Below, in pieces: positions 1 to 5,078 of a stretch of DNA of 5,440 nucleotides (the stretch's first letter is position 1; each line of letters opens with the position of its first letter). The notes under the pieces are model-generated. The model searched no databases. It was not told the DNA's origin and saw nothing but the letters and a program-made list of their open reading frames with translations. Source of the stretch: an uncultured Collinsella sp. (lineage in GTDB: Bacteria; Actinomycetota; Coriobacteriia; Coriobacteriales; Coriobacteriaceae); NCBI GenBank assembly GCA_900549275.1, contig URNU01000109.1:1-5440 (forward strand). Direction: 5' to 3'. A program made the position numbers and the translations under genes.

Positions 1-1166
1 TTTTGCCAGCCTTCGAGCTTTTGCTGCAATGTCGCTTTATGCGAGCGGTCGACGATAAAAGCCGCTACGGGCGTGGTGAGCTCGTAGTGGATTCGTTGAA
101 GATGCTCCTTAATACTGTGCGAGTCTAAAAACTCGAAGATGTCCGGACGAATATCAAGCTCGCTTTGGCTAGCGGGCTTGCGATACGACTGAAGGCAGTC
201 ATGTCCAACGGAGCCTTCGGACCACTGCTTGCCGTAGGCGGGATCATCGTGCAGCTTCTGCGAAAGCTCGAGCATAAAAGCACAGTCGTCCGGCAGGTCG
301 CCGGTGTAGCGCTCGGCGGTGTAGAGGGCAGAGGGGATGAAGGGGTCCAAGAGACTGTCGCTGAAGGTGCCGGATGAAAGCGAACCCTCCTTAACGCCGT
401 AATCCTTGCTGGGCCCTGCGCACCAGATCTGCCCTCGGAGCGTGTGCTCGTAATCGTTCTCGAGCACAATGGCAAAGCGAGGCCCGTGGTCGAAGGGACG
501 ACCGTCGATTTTGAGGATGTCGCCCGGTACCCACGGCGTGTAGATGGGCTCGTCGTTCGCGCAGAACCGCCTGCTATCGTTTCGCCAGGCGCTTTCGACA
601 TGCGATTTGCGAGTGCGGTGATTGCGCAGATCGCGGAGGAATATGAGCTCGCCGTCCTTGGTTGCCGCAAACGACAGAGAGGGCTGCGCCGTTTGATGCT
701 CGTGCAGGTCTTTCGAGGTGTAGAGATTGATCTTCCAGTACGATTCGGACCAATCGTCGCCAGGATACTCTTCGATGTAGCGCTTCATGAGCGTTTGCGC
801 GGCTTCCCACGATGCGATGGGGAAGGGACCGTCGAGACCGTCGGCGTCGCGTTCCTCCTCGTTGTAGAACATGACGTGCAGCAGGAGGATTCCACGGTCG
901 CGCTCGACGTTGTTGAGCATGTCGAGCGCGCTTTTGAGCTGGGCGAGATGCGAATCGACATCTTCGATGAGCTCCGATGTGACCTCTTCGCGAAGTTGCT
1001 CGAGCATGGCACGTTTTTCGTCGAGGGTTTTGAGCGACCCGGCGATGATCGGCGCTGGCCAGTATAGGTATTTACGCATGTGGTCTCGTAGCTCTTGACT
1101 CGTGATGCAGCTGAGGACAAGGTCCTTGCCGGTGTCGCTGATGCTATCGCTTGCCTGGTTGTTCAT
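1..1166 (-). CDS. Large hypothetical protein, C-terminus cut off by the window edge
   Basis: I do not recognise this protein. An open frame reads from an ATG at 1166 leftwards to the window edge with no stop, giving 388 residues. The start is set by AAGGAGG (1172-1178, minus) five bases upstream of the ATG. The product looks soluble: no signal peptide or membrane segment. Residues 45-90 are charged and helix-prone (EKRAMLEQLREE, then DSHLAQLKSALDMLNNVERD), possibly a short coiled coil. Residues 212-236 hold a compact motif, W-x-PGDILKIDGRPF followed by PRFAIVLEN, which reads like a small beta-rich domain; I have an impression of similar stretches in hypothetical proteins of other gut Gram-positives but cannot name a family. 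Tryptophan and aspartate are plentiful. Codon use is GC-rich and like the right-hand end of the window. The coding call is secure (long open frame, good RBS, sensible composition); the function is unknown. A metabolic, phage-defence or structural role cannot be told apart here. Confidence 0.82.
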   Translation of the reverse strand, partial: MNNQASDSISDTGKDLVLSCITSQELRDHMRKYLYWPAPIIAGSLKTLDEKRAMLEQLREEVTSELIEDVDSHLAQLKSALDMLNNVERDRGILLLHVMFYNEEERDADGLDGPFPIASWEAAQTLMKRYIEEYPGDDWSESYWKINLYTSKDLHEHQTAQPSLSFAATKDGELIFLRDLRNHRTRKSHVESAWRNDSRRFCANDEPIYTPWVPGDILKIDGRPFDHGPRFAIVLENDYEHTLRGQIWCAGPSKDYGVKEGSLSSGTFSDSLLDPFIPSALYTAERYTGDLPDDCAFMLELSQKLHDDPAYGKQWSEGSVGHDCLQSYRKPASQSELDIRPDIFEFLDSHSIKEHLQRIHYELTTPVAAFIVDRSHKATLQQKLEGWQ

Positions 1167-1220
1167 GTCGGCCTCCTTATCGATTGCTACCGGCATGATG
1201 TGACAGGCACGGCGATTGCT

Positions 1221-1238
1221 GGTCCCATTAACGGGACC
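1221..1238. repeat. Inverted repeat GGTCCC-N6-GGGACC in the leader region
   Basis: Two perfect six-base arms (1221-1226 and 1233-1238) flank ATTAAC. In minus-strand RNA the stem can extend by a G-U pair to leave a four-base TTAA-type loop. No T-run follows on either strand, so it is not a canonical terminator. Its place over the predicted start point of the left-hand gene suits an operator or a leader hairpin. Confidence 0.45.
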
Positions 1239-1240
1239 GA

Positions 1241-1246
1241 ATTACA
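1241..1246 (-). promoter_or_regulatory. Possible -10 element for the left-hand hypothetical gene
   Basis: On the minus strand this reads TGTAAT, a five-of-six match to TATAAT. A start point about seven bases downstream (near 1234) would give a leader of roughly 70 bases before the ATG at 1166 and would fall inside the GGTCCC/GGGACC inverted repeat. The hexamer 17 bases upstream (ACTGCC) is a poor -35, so the promoter would need an activator or lie elsewhere. Confidence 0.3.
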
Positions 1247-1271
1247 ACTCGCTGCGTTATTGGGGCAGTCT

Positions 1272-1293
1272 ACTCGTTGCGCAACAAACGAGT
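1272..1293. promoter_or_regulatory. Operator-like nested inverted repeats containing GTTGCGCAAC
   Basis: A perfect ten-base palindrome, GTTGCGCAAC (1276-1285), sits inside a wider inverted repeat with seven-base arms ACTCGTT (1272-1278) and AACGAGT (1287-1293). The same palindrome recurs at 4104-4113 upstream of the CMP-sialic acid synthetase gene. Both copies are intergenic and upstream of minus-strand genes. This suggests binding of a shared dimeric regulator. The site lies about 106 bases before the ATG at 1166, where an upstream activator or operator site could sit. Confidence 0.5.
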
Positions 1294-1299
1294 TAGGCA

Positions 1300-1311
1300 G
1301 GTGTGCAATAA
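1300..1311. repeat. Copy 1 of the 12-mer GGTGTGCAATAA
   Basis: Identical to 4298-4309 in front of the tetR gene. On the minus strand it reads TTATTGCACACC. It lies between the stop of the sialyltransferase-like gene and the GTTGCGCAAC site. Twelve identical bases are unlikely by chance in 5.4 kb, and both copies are in intergenic DNA, so a shared protein-binding site is plausible. In this copy the left arm of the palindrome seen at 4290-4306 is absent. Confidence 0.45.
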
Positions 1312-1336
1312 ATCACTGGTGGCATCTATGTTTGGC

Positions 1337-2401
1337 CTAAGCCAACGAGTGTGCCAATGCCGTGCAGAACTCGTTGTTTGTGCGCGGCACAATGATTTTG
1401 CTGTCGTCGCGATAGGCATGTCGAATGGTGTCGATGACGCACAGCTCGCCTTGTGTCACCGCACGCCCGTTGAGACAGGCAGTGAAGATAAGCGTTGGCT
1501 CGGAATCGTGGAGTAGCTTGGGGCTTAGCTGAGCGGTGGAGATGGATGAAACGAGTACCGATGTGCTATCAACGATGCCTGAGAGACAGAGCAGTTCCCA
1601 CTGGGCATTTTCGCAATCGTATGTGAAGTCTGGCATTTCCGGTGAATTGTCGCGCGGATGGCGGCGAATCACGGTGATTGTGCGCCAAGGCTTTAAGGCG
1701 GCGACGGTCTCACGGAGTTCTTGTTTGCGCTCGGGCTTGCCATCGATGGGCTGGGTAAGGTAGACGCAGCGCTTTCCCTTATACGGGGCGAGTGATTGCG
1801 CGGTGATATTGAAGATTTCGGCGACGATTAGCTGCATGGCTGGATCCGATGACATGGAAGGCAGCGAGCGTACATCGCTGATAAGGTTTCCCGTGTACAT
1901 ATGCGCGTCCCACAGGTACAGCTTTTGCGGGTGGGGAAGTAGGGCGCCGCCGTTTGCGGTAAGGATATCCCCAAAGTAACTTCCGATACCGTCTTCGAAG
2001 GTGACGATTTTCGCGTGAGGGTTTAGGCAATACAGCGCTTTGACCGTATCGTACGGATAGGTGAATACGAGCTTTGTATAGCTTTGGGTGAAGTCGCTAT
2101 AGGCTTCTCCTATTTGCTGGCAGAGCAGGTTGAGTGGACGTTCCGGTAGGGTGTCTGACTCGTTGCCGCGTATGGAGAACGGCTTACCGTTCGGAACGCC
2201 AATTTGAAATACGTTGTCGAAGATGTCGGCGACGGCTAGACGCTGTGCCAATTCGCCGGAACCATTAAAGTCGTGGCGCAGATAAAGGTCCGGCTTGGAC
2301 CCATCGGTTTCCATCTGATGGAACACGAGGTCGATGCAGCCTAATATTTGCAGAGGCGTTCCGCAAATGAATGCTGTCTTCGGTGCTATCGTGCTAATCA
2401 A
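1337..2401 (-). CDS. Putative sialyltransferase-like glycosyltransferase (GT52-like)
   Basis: Probably transfers sialic acid (or a related nonulosonate) from its CMP donor to a surface glycan in the cytoplasm. The 354-residue product has no signal peptide or membrane helix. Three motifs known from bacterial sialyltransferases appear in order: an acidic-acidic-Gly motif at E136-D137-G138 (TFEDGIGSY), an HP motif at H248-P249 (IRRHPRD), and an SS/ST motif at 285-289 (VSSISTA) followed by LSPKLL. The N-terminus (residues 11-20, FICGTPLQIL) resembles the first strand and loop of the GT52/lipooligosaccharide sialyltransferase fold. Known GT52 enzymes are of similar length (about 300-370 residues). 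The start is TTG at 2401, chosen because AAGGAG (2407-2412, minus) lies five bases upstream. The CMP-sialic acid synthetase gene 0.9 kb away on the same strand would make its donor. Fold-level assignment is fairly firm; acceptor, linkage and exact sugar are not visible. A different CMP-sugar glycosyltransferase is the main alternative. Confidence 0.72.
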   Translation of the reverse strand: MISTIAPKTAFICGTPLQILGCIDLVFHQMETDGSKPDLYLRHDFNGSGELAQRLAVADIFDNVFQIGVPNGKPFSIRGNESDTLPERPLNLLCQQIGEAYSDFTQSYTKLVFTYPYDTVKALYCLNPHAKIVTFEDGIGSYFGDILTANGGALLPHPQKLYLWDAHMYTGNLISDVRSLPSMSSDPAMQLIVAEIFNITAQSLAPYKGKRCVYLTQPIDGKPERKQELRETVAALKPWRTITVIRRHPRDNSPEMPDFTYDCENAQWELLCLSGIVDSTSVLVSSISTAQLSPKLLHDSEPTLIFTACLNGRAVTQGELCVIDTIRHAYRDDSKIIVPRTNNEFCTALAHSLA

Positions 2402-2472
2402 ATCGACTCCTTATAAGGCTGCATGGTCCGAGCACATATTACGCGCTGCGGATAAAGAAAGGATGAAGCTCC
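2402..2472. promoter_or_regulatory. Short divergent intergenic region with CCTTATAAGG palindrome
   Basis: These 71 bases must hold the signals for two divergent genes. AAGGAG at 2407-2412 (minus) serves the glycosyltransferase. CCTTATAAGG (2409-2418) is a perfect ten-base palindrome overlapping that ribosome binding site; its TATAAG (2412-2417) is a five-of-six -10 candidate for the plus-strand membrane-protein gene, but no good -35 lies upstream. TAATAT on the minus strand (2436-2441) is a weak -10 candidate for the glycosyltransferase gene. None is strong enough to be called a firm promoter. Confidence 0.3.
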
Positions 2473-3174
2473 ATGTCAAACAAAGTCGTGGAAAGCGATA
2501 AACCCCAACGTCCGTTTCTTGCCATACTCGAACGCTGCTATTCGCATACTGGCTATATGGTCGTCAAGAAAGTATGGGCACGTTGGACACACAGGCGCTA
2601 TGGCGTGGAGGAAGACCATGAGCGGGAATATGATTTAACTGATAAATGGGTCGATGGCAATCTGCTGGCAGCATTTTTGCTATCTGTGGCGATTGTGCTG
2701 CTTAAGGATAGCCCTTTGTTTCCTTTGCTTGCCTTCATGAGTTTATGGGGCGCGTGTCGTATTCTCGAGATTCTTATTGTGCAGCTGCATATCGTACTGA
2801 TTGATCCGTTCAAGCCAACCAACAAGGAAATGGGTACGGCTGAGGTCAAAGACGTGCAGCGTTCTATCGTCAATTTGTTGATTAACTATCTGGAATTGAT
2901 TTTCTGGTTTGTGAGTCTTTCCGTGGTCGTGGCGATGCTCTTTGAGGGCGGGCTGCATGGTGATTGGGCCTATACAGTATCAAGTAACTTTTTCGGCTGT
3001 TTGACGTTTGATAGCGACCGTCTGGCGGAGCTTGTGGGCGGTAACGTTGACGGGGCGTTTCGTTATTTGGCGCTGTGCGAGACGCTTGCTGGAACGGTTA
3101 TGAATGTGATCGGCATCTCCACGTTTGTGGGTGCGGTTGGCATCCATGGCAAACGTAAAGCAGAGGAACAATAA
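2473..3174 (+). CDS. Four-helix membrane protein with ion-channel-like C-terminal half
   Basis: A 233-residue integral membrane protein of unproven function. Hydrophobic segments lie at about residues 63-78, 84-110, 131-157 and 196-223, after a charged N-terminal cytoplasmic stretch of about 60 residues. The last part has the layout of a two-helix pore module: helix 131-157 (LLINYLELIFWFVSLSVVVA), an aromatic re-entrant-like stretch 165-180 (WAYTVSSNFFGCLTFD), then helix 196-223 with ALCETLAGTVMNVIGIS. The Glu in CET and the following Gly sit where inner helices of bacterial potassium-channel-like proteins often carry E...G. However, the filter is FGCLTF, not TxGYGD, so potassium selectivity cannot be claimed. 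The ATG has an AAAGGA element (2458-2463) nine bases upstream, a fairly weak site. The gene is transcribed against both minus-strand neighbours, so it is not in their operon. Its GC content is lower than that of the flanks. The membrane-protein call is secure; the channel idea is an inference. Confidence 0.78.
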   Translation: MSNKVVESDKPQRPFLAILERCYSHTGYMVVKKVWARWTHRRYGVEEDHEREYDLTDKWVDGNLLAAFLLSVAIVLLKDSPLFPLLAFMSLWGACRILEILIVQLHIVLIDPFKPTNKEMGTAEVKDVQRSIVNLLINYLELIFWFVSLSVVVAMLFEGGLHGDWAYTVSSNFFGCLTFDSDRLAELVGGNVDGAFRYLALCETLAGTVMNVIGISTFVGAVGIHGKRKAEEQ

Positions 3175-3198
3175 TTGCAGGGGGATTGCGAGTGGTGA

Positions 3199-3233
3199 CG
3201 GGGGCGCATCGACTGACAGTCGGTGCGCCCCCG
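3199..3233. terminator. Long GC-rich hairpin between convergent genes, possible bidirectional terminator
   Basis: The arms CGGGGGCGCA...CGACT and AGTCG...TGCGCCCCCG pair over 16 positions with a single G-U wobble (3209/3223), closing on a three-base loop GAC (3215-3217). It lies 25 bases after the membrane-protein stop and 55 bases after the stop of the oppositely oriented neuA-like gene, which is where a shared terminator belongs. Neither strand has a T-run directly after the stem, so it is not a canonical intrinsic terminator. A run of five T at 3269-3273 on the plus strand is too far away to count. Confidence 0.55.
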
Positions 3234-3288
3234 CTTGCATACGTGAGATGTGTCTGCCGTCGCTTAGCTTTTTGACTGACAATGCATC

Positions 3289-4041
3289 TTAGCAGGCGCT
3301 TTTCATCAGGAAGCGCGCTAAAGCGAGGTCGCTTGGCTCATCGATGTCTAAGGCGTGGCTCTTTGGGATGGTGTAGCCCATCGGGTTGTCATTTAGACTT
3401 AGCAGTGGGTTGATATCGCTAACGAGGTTGATGTAAATGGCGCCGTTGACGCGTAAGAACGTTGGCATATCTTGACGGCGAACGGTGCTGGTTCGTGGAA
3501 TTGCGGGTATGAACTCATCGTGCGCATCGTAAGTGCCCACTGCGAGCTTGGCGACAGGCCCTGAGGTGTTGTCACGGGTCTGCTGATTAATGCGCATGAG
3601 GATGGGGGAGTCGGTGACCTCGGAAACCGAGGCGACGCCACGATATCCATTGGAGCTGAAAAAACGAATGGCACCAGTTAGGTCTTCTGCAGTGCGGAAG
3701 GGACTTGTGGCTTGTAAAAGACAGACAATGTCGAAAGGGGTGCCGTCGGCAGCGAGCTTTTTAACAGCGTGATCAAGGCAGTCGATAGTCTTTGATGTGT
3801 CGGTGGCAAGTTCGATTGGGCGCAAGAACGGTACCCAGCCTCCTTGTTCATGTGCTACGCGGGCAATCTCGTCATCGTCGGTTGATACCATACACGCATC
3901 GACATAAGGACAGTTAAGTGCGGCTTTGATGGTATGGCCAATAAGCGGAGTGCCAGCGAGGTCTTGGATGTTTTTATGCGGGATACCCTTGCTGCCTCCG
4001 CGGGCGGGGATAAAAGCAAGTACGCGTTTGCCGTCAATCAT
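3289..4041 (-). CDS. neuA: CMP-sialic acid synthetase (acylneuraminate cytidylyltransferase)
   Basis: Couples CTP and a nine-carbon sialic acid to give CMP-sialate and pyrophosphate, in the cytoplasm. The 250-residue product has the family signatures in order: the nucleotide-binding loop IPARGGSKGIPHKN (residues 11-24), STDD (53-56), LLQATSPFR (108-116, a variant of the usual LLQPTSPLR), RRQDMP (188-193), NGAIY (199-203) and DIDEPSD (232-238) with the metal-binding aspartates. The length fits single-domain bacterial NeuA. I chose the ATG at 4041 rather than the in-frame TTG at 4053, because GGAGG (4047-4051, minus) ends five bases before the ATG and the TTG start would run through it. The product would be the donor for the sialyltransferase-like gene at 1337-2401. 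No sialic acid synthase or epimerase gene is present, so the sugar may be made from genes elsewhere or scavenged. Enzymes for pseudaminic or legionaminic acid look alike, so the exact substrate is uncertain. Confidence 0.92.
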   Translation of the reverse strand: MIDGKRVLAFIPARGGSKGIPHKNIQDLAGTPLIGHTIKAALNCPYVDACMVSTDDDEIARVAHEQGGWVPFLRPIELATDTSKTIDCLDHAVKKLAADGTPFDIVCLLQATSPFRTAEDLTGAIRFFSSNGYRGVASVSEVTDSPILMRINQQTRDNTSGPVAKLAVGTYDAHDEFIPAIPRTSTVRRQDMPTFLRVNGAIYINLVSDINPLLSLNDNPMGYTIPKSHALDIDEPSDLALARFLMKSAC

Positions 4042-4076
4042 GGGGTCCTCCAAATGACAAAGTGTCTATGGCTTTG

Positions 4077-4082
4077 ATTGTA
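4077..4082 (-). promoter_or_regulatory. Candidate -10 element of the neuA promoter
   Basis: Minus-strand TACAAT matches TATAAT at five of six positions. Start of transcription would fall near 4070, giving a leader of about 29 bases to the ATG at 4041. The hexamer 17 bases upstream (ACAATT, 4100-4105) is a poor -35 and lies in the centre of the TGCGCAA/TTGCGCA inverted repeat, which suggests that a regulator bound there controls this promoter. Confidence 0.5.
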
Positions 4083-4093
4083 GGTTCTGATGA

Positions 4094-4121
4094 TGCGCAA
4101 ATTGTTGCGCAACTACGCAAC
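4094..4121. promoter_or_regulatory. Operator-like array of TTGCGCA/GTTGC half-sites upstream of neuA
   Basis: Three overlapping symmetric elements lie here: TGCGCAA-ATTG-TTGCGCA (4094-4111), the perfect palindrome GTTGCGCAAC (4104-4113), and GTTGCG-CAACTA-CGCAAC (4104-4121). Together they supply several half-sites on one face of the neuA promoter, spanning its -35 position. GTTGCGCAAC is shared with 1276-1285. The layout suits cooperative binding by a dimeric regulator; whether it activates or represses cannot be read from sequence. Confidence 0.55.
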
Positions 4122-4252
4122 GGTTTGAATTGCTGCTATGGCATGACTCAGCATTATTTTGGGCCGGTTTTCTTTGATTGGGTAGTTGCTCTTGGAGGAT
4201 GCTCCAATGGGCTTTCGAATGAGCTGTGCCATGTTGTGCATGCCTAAATGTG
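4122..4252. other. Intergenic stretch between divergent neuA and tetR genes, no gene seen
   Basis: This is the middle of a 315-base gene-free interval (4042-4356). It holds a short perfect inverted repeat, TTGGAG-GATG-CTCCAA (4192-4207), with no T-run after it on either strand, and a nine-base word CTTTGATTG at 4172-4180 that also occurs exactly 100 bases away at 4072-4080. I see no convincing coding region: the 61-codon open frame beginning with GTG at 4062 lacks a ribosome binding site and runs through the neuA operator. A small RNA cannot be excluded. Confidence 0.4.
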
Positions 4253-4280
4253 ATGACGACTATGCTCCCGATGTTATATT
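4253..4280 (+). promoter_or_regulatory. Predicted promoter of the tetR-activase operon (extended -10)
   Basis: TGTTATATT at 4272-4280 fits an extended -10 element (TG, one base, then TATATT, five of six to consensus). ATGACG at 4253-4258 matches TTGACA at four of six positions with a 16-base spacer. The predicted start point, about 4287, is immediately before the palindrome at 4290-4306. This leaves a leader of about 70 bases to the TTG start of tetR. Confidence 0.5.
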
Positions 4281-4289
4281 CCCATGAAC

Positions 4290-4306
4290 TTGCACACGGT
4301 GTGCAA
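4290..4306. promoter_or_regulatory. Palindromic operator candidate TTGCACAC-G-GTGTGCAA
   Basis: A perfect 17-base palindrome with an odd centre, eight-base arms, just downstream of the predicted tetR start point. TetR-family repressors bind palindromes of about this size and commonly repress their own gene, so autoregulation is a reasonable inference. Its right half is part of the 12-mer GGTGTGCAATAA (4298-4309) that also occurs at 1300-1311. Confidence 0.6.
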
Positions 4307-4317
4307 TAATACTCGCA

Positions 4318-4335
4318 CTGTGCAATAGCGCACAG
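4318..4335. promoter_or_regulatory. Second inverted repeat CTGTGC-N6-GCACAG, possible auxiliary operator
   Basis: Six-base perfect arms (4318-4323 and 4330-4335) separated by AATAGC. The word TGTGCAATA occurs at 4300-4308 and again at 4319-4327, 19 bases apart, so the two inverted repeats share a half-site sequence at nearly two helical turns. This fits paired dimer binding in the tetR leader, before the AAGGAGG at 4346-4352. Confidence 0.45.
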
Positions 4336-4356
4336 GCTGAGTAACAAGGAGGACGC

Positions 4357-5067
4357 TTGTCCCAGCTCGAGAAATGCGATCGCCGGTCCCTTCGCTCGCA
4401 GCGTGCCCTTCGCCAGGCACTCGCCGGCGAGCTTGCCGAAAGCGGCGACCTTTCGCGCATTAATGTCGCGTCGCTCACCGAGCGCGCCGGCCTTACGCGC
4501 CGCACGTTCTATTCGCACTACCGCGATATCCCTGACTTTATCAATCAAATCGAGGACGGCTTGCTGGCCGAGATCCGTGAGCGCATTGAGCTCATCACTG
4601 CAGCTCAGCTGCCCGATCTCTATCACAACATCGATGAGCTCGAGCCGGCGCCCGGTTCGGTTGAGCTGCTGCGTTATCTTGCGGCCAACCGCGACTTAAT
4701 CGGTGCGCTGCTGGGTCCGGGCGGCGACCAGGCCTTCATTAAAAGGATCATCGACACCGCGCGTGAGGCTGTGGTGCCGCGTGCGCAGACGGGCATTTTG
4801 GGCCTGGCGCTGGGCACGTTCTTTGACTACTACGTCACCTACGTCGTGAGTGCCGAGGTCGGCATGATTCAGCGCTGGTTTGAGCGTGGGCTCACCGAAT
4901 CGCCCGAGGCCATGGCGCGCATTATGACGGTGCTCGCTTTTGTGCGCCCTGGTGACCTGTATGGCCAACCCATCGATATCAACGTGCCGGAATACGGCAT
5001 GAAGCTATTGAACTTGCAGCTCGAGGACGCGGCCGACACCGCCGCAACCGTCGAGTCCAACAACTAA
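4357..5067 (+). CDS. TetR/AcrR-family transcriptional regulator
   Basis: A 236-residue DNA-binding regulator. The N-terminal TetR domain covers about residues 10-58, with the helix-turn-helix at 36-55 (NVASLTERAGLTRRTFYSHY), whose recognition helix is the usual LTRRTFYSHY type. The C-terminal part resembles the DhaS-like TetR_C_8 ligand/dimer domain: LLRYLAANRDLIGALLG (104-120), then FFDYYVTYVVSAEVGMIQRW (155-174) and the characteristic GLTESPEAMARIM (178-190). Residues beyond about 200 form a polar tail. The start is TTG at 4357: AAGGAGG (4346-4352) is four bases upstream and no ATG occurs in frame near it. The activase gene follows after 11 bases, so the two are probably co-transcribed and the regulator may control the activase. 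Palindromes at 4290-4335 are its likely operators. The effector is unknown; an acyl-CoA or organic acid is possible given the neighbour, but that is a guess. Confidence 0.93.
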   Translation: MSQLEKCDRRSLRSQRALRQALAGELAESGDLSRINVASLTERAGLTRRTFYSHYRDIPDFINQIEDGLLAEIRERIELITAAQLPDLYHNIDELEPAPGSVELLRYLAANRDLIGALLGPGGDQAFIKRIIDTAREAVVPRAQTGILGLALGTFFDYYVTYVVSAEVGMIQRWFERGLTESPEAMARIMTVLAFVRPGDLYGQPIDINVPEYGMKLLNLQLEDAADTAATVESNN

Positions 5068-5078
5068 GAGGAGAGACA

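Noticed and set aside
1332..1345. Inverted repeat TTGGC-CTAA-GCCAA across the stop of the glycosyltransferase gene
   Set aside because: Five-base arms with no T-run; too short to support as a terminator and likely by chance.
1272..1375. Apparent cluster of AACGAGT/ACTCGTT words (1272, 1287, 1344, 1369)
   Set aside because: The same seven-base word also occurs inside coding sequence at 1550-1556 and 2158-2164, so only the nested copy around GTTGCGCAAC is kept as a candidate site.
1337..2401. Phase-variable repeat tract, as found in some sialyltransferase genes
   Set aside because: No homopolymer or short tandem repeat long enough for slippage is present in the gene or its upstream region.
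4042..4053. Upstream TTG start for neuA, adding four residues
   Set aside because: It would place the strong GGAGG inside the coding region; the ATG at 4041 is correctly spaced from that site and gives the usual NeuA N-terminus.
4072..4180. CTTTGATTG repeated exactly 100 bases apart as a possible duplicated promoter
   Set aside because: The similarity fades right after nine bases and the second copy has no -10 equivalent (CCCAAT instead of TACAAT).
4062..4247. Small plus-strand open frame (61 codons, GTG start)
   Set aside because: It has no ribosome binding site, overlaps the neuA -10 and operator array, and has no family-like features.
4066..4626. Long open frame on the minus strand overlapping the start of tetR
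   Set aside because: It is antisense to a clear TetR domain, runs through the operator palindromes, and its product shows no recognisable motif; it is explained by the GC-rich codon pattern of tetR.
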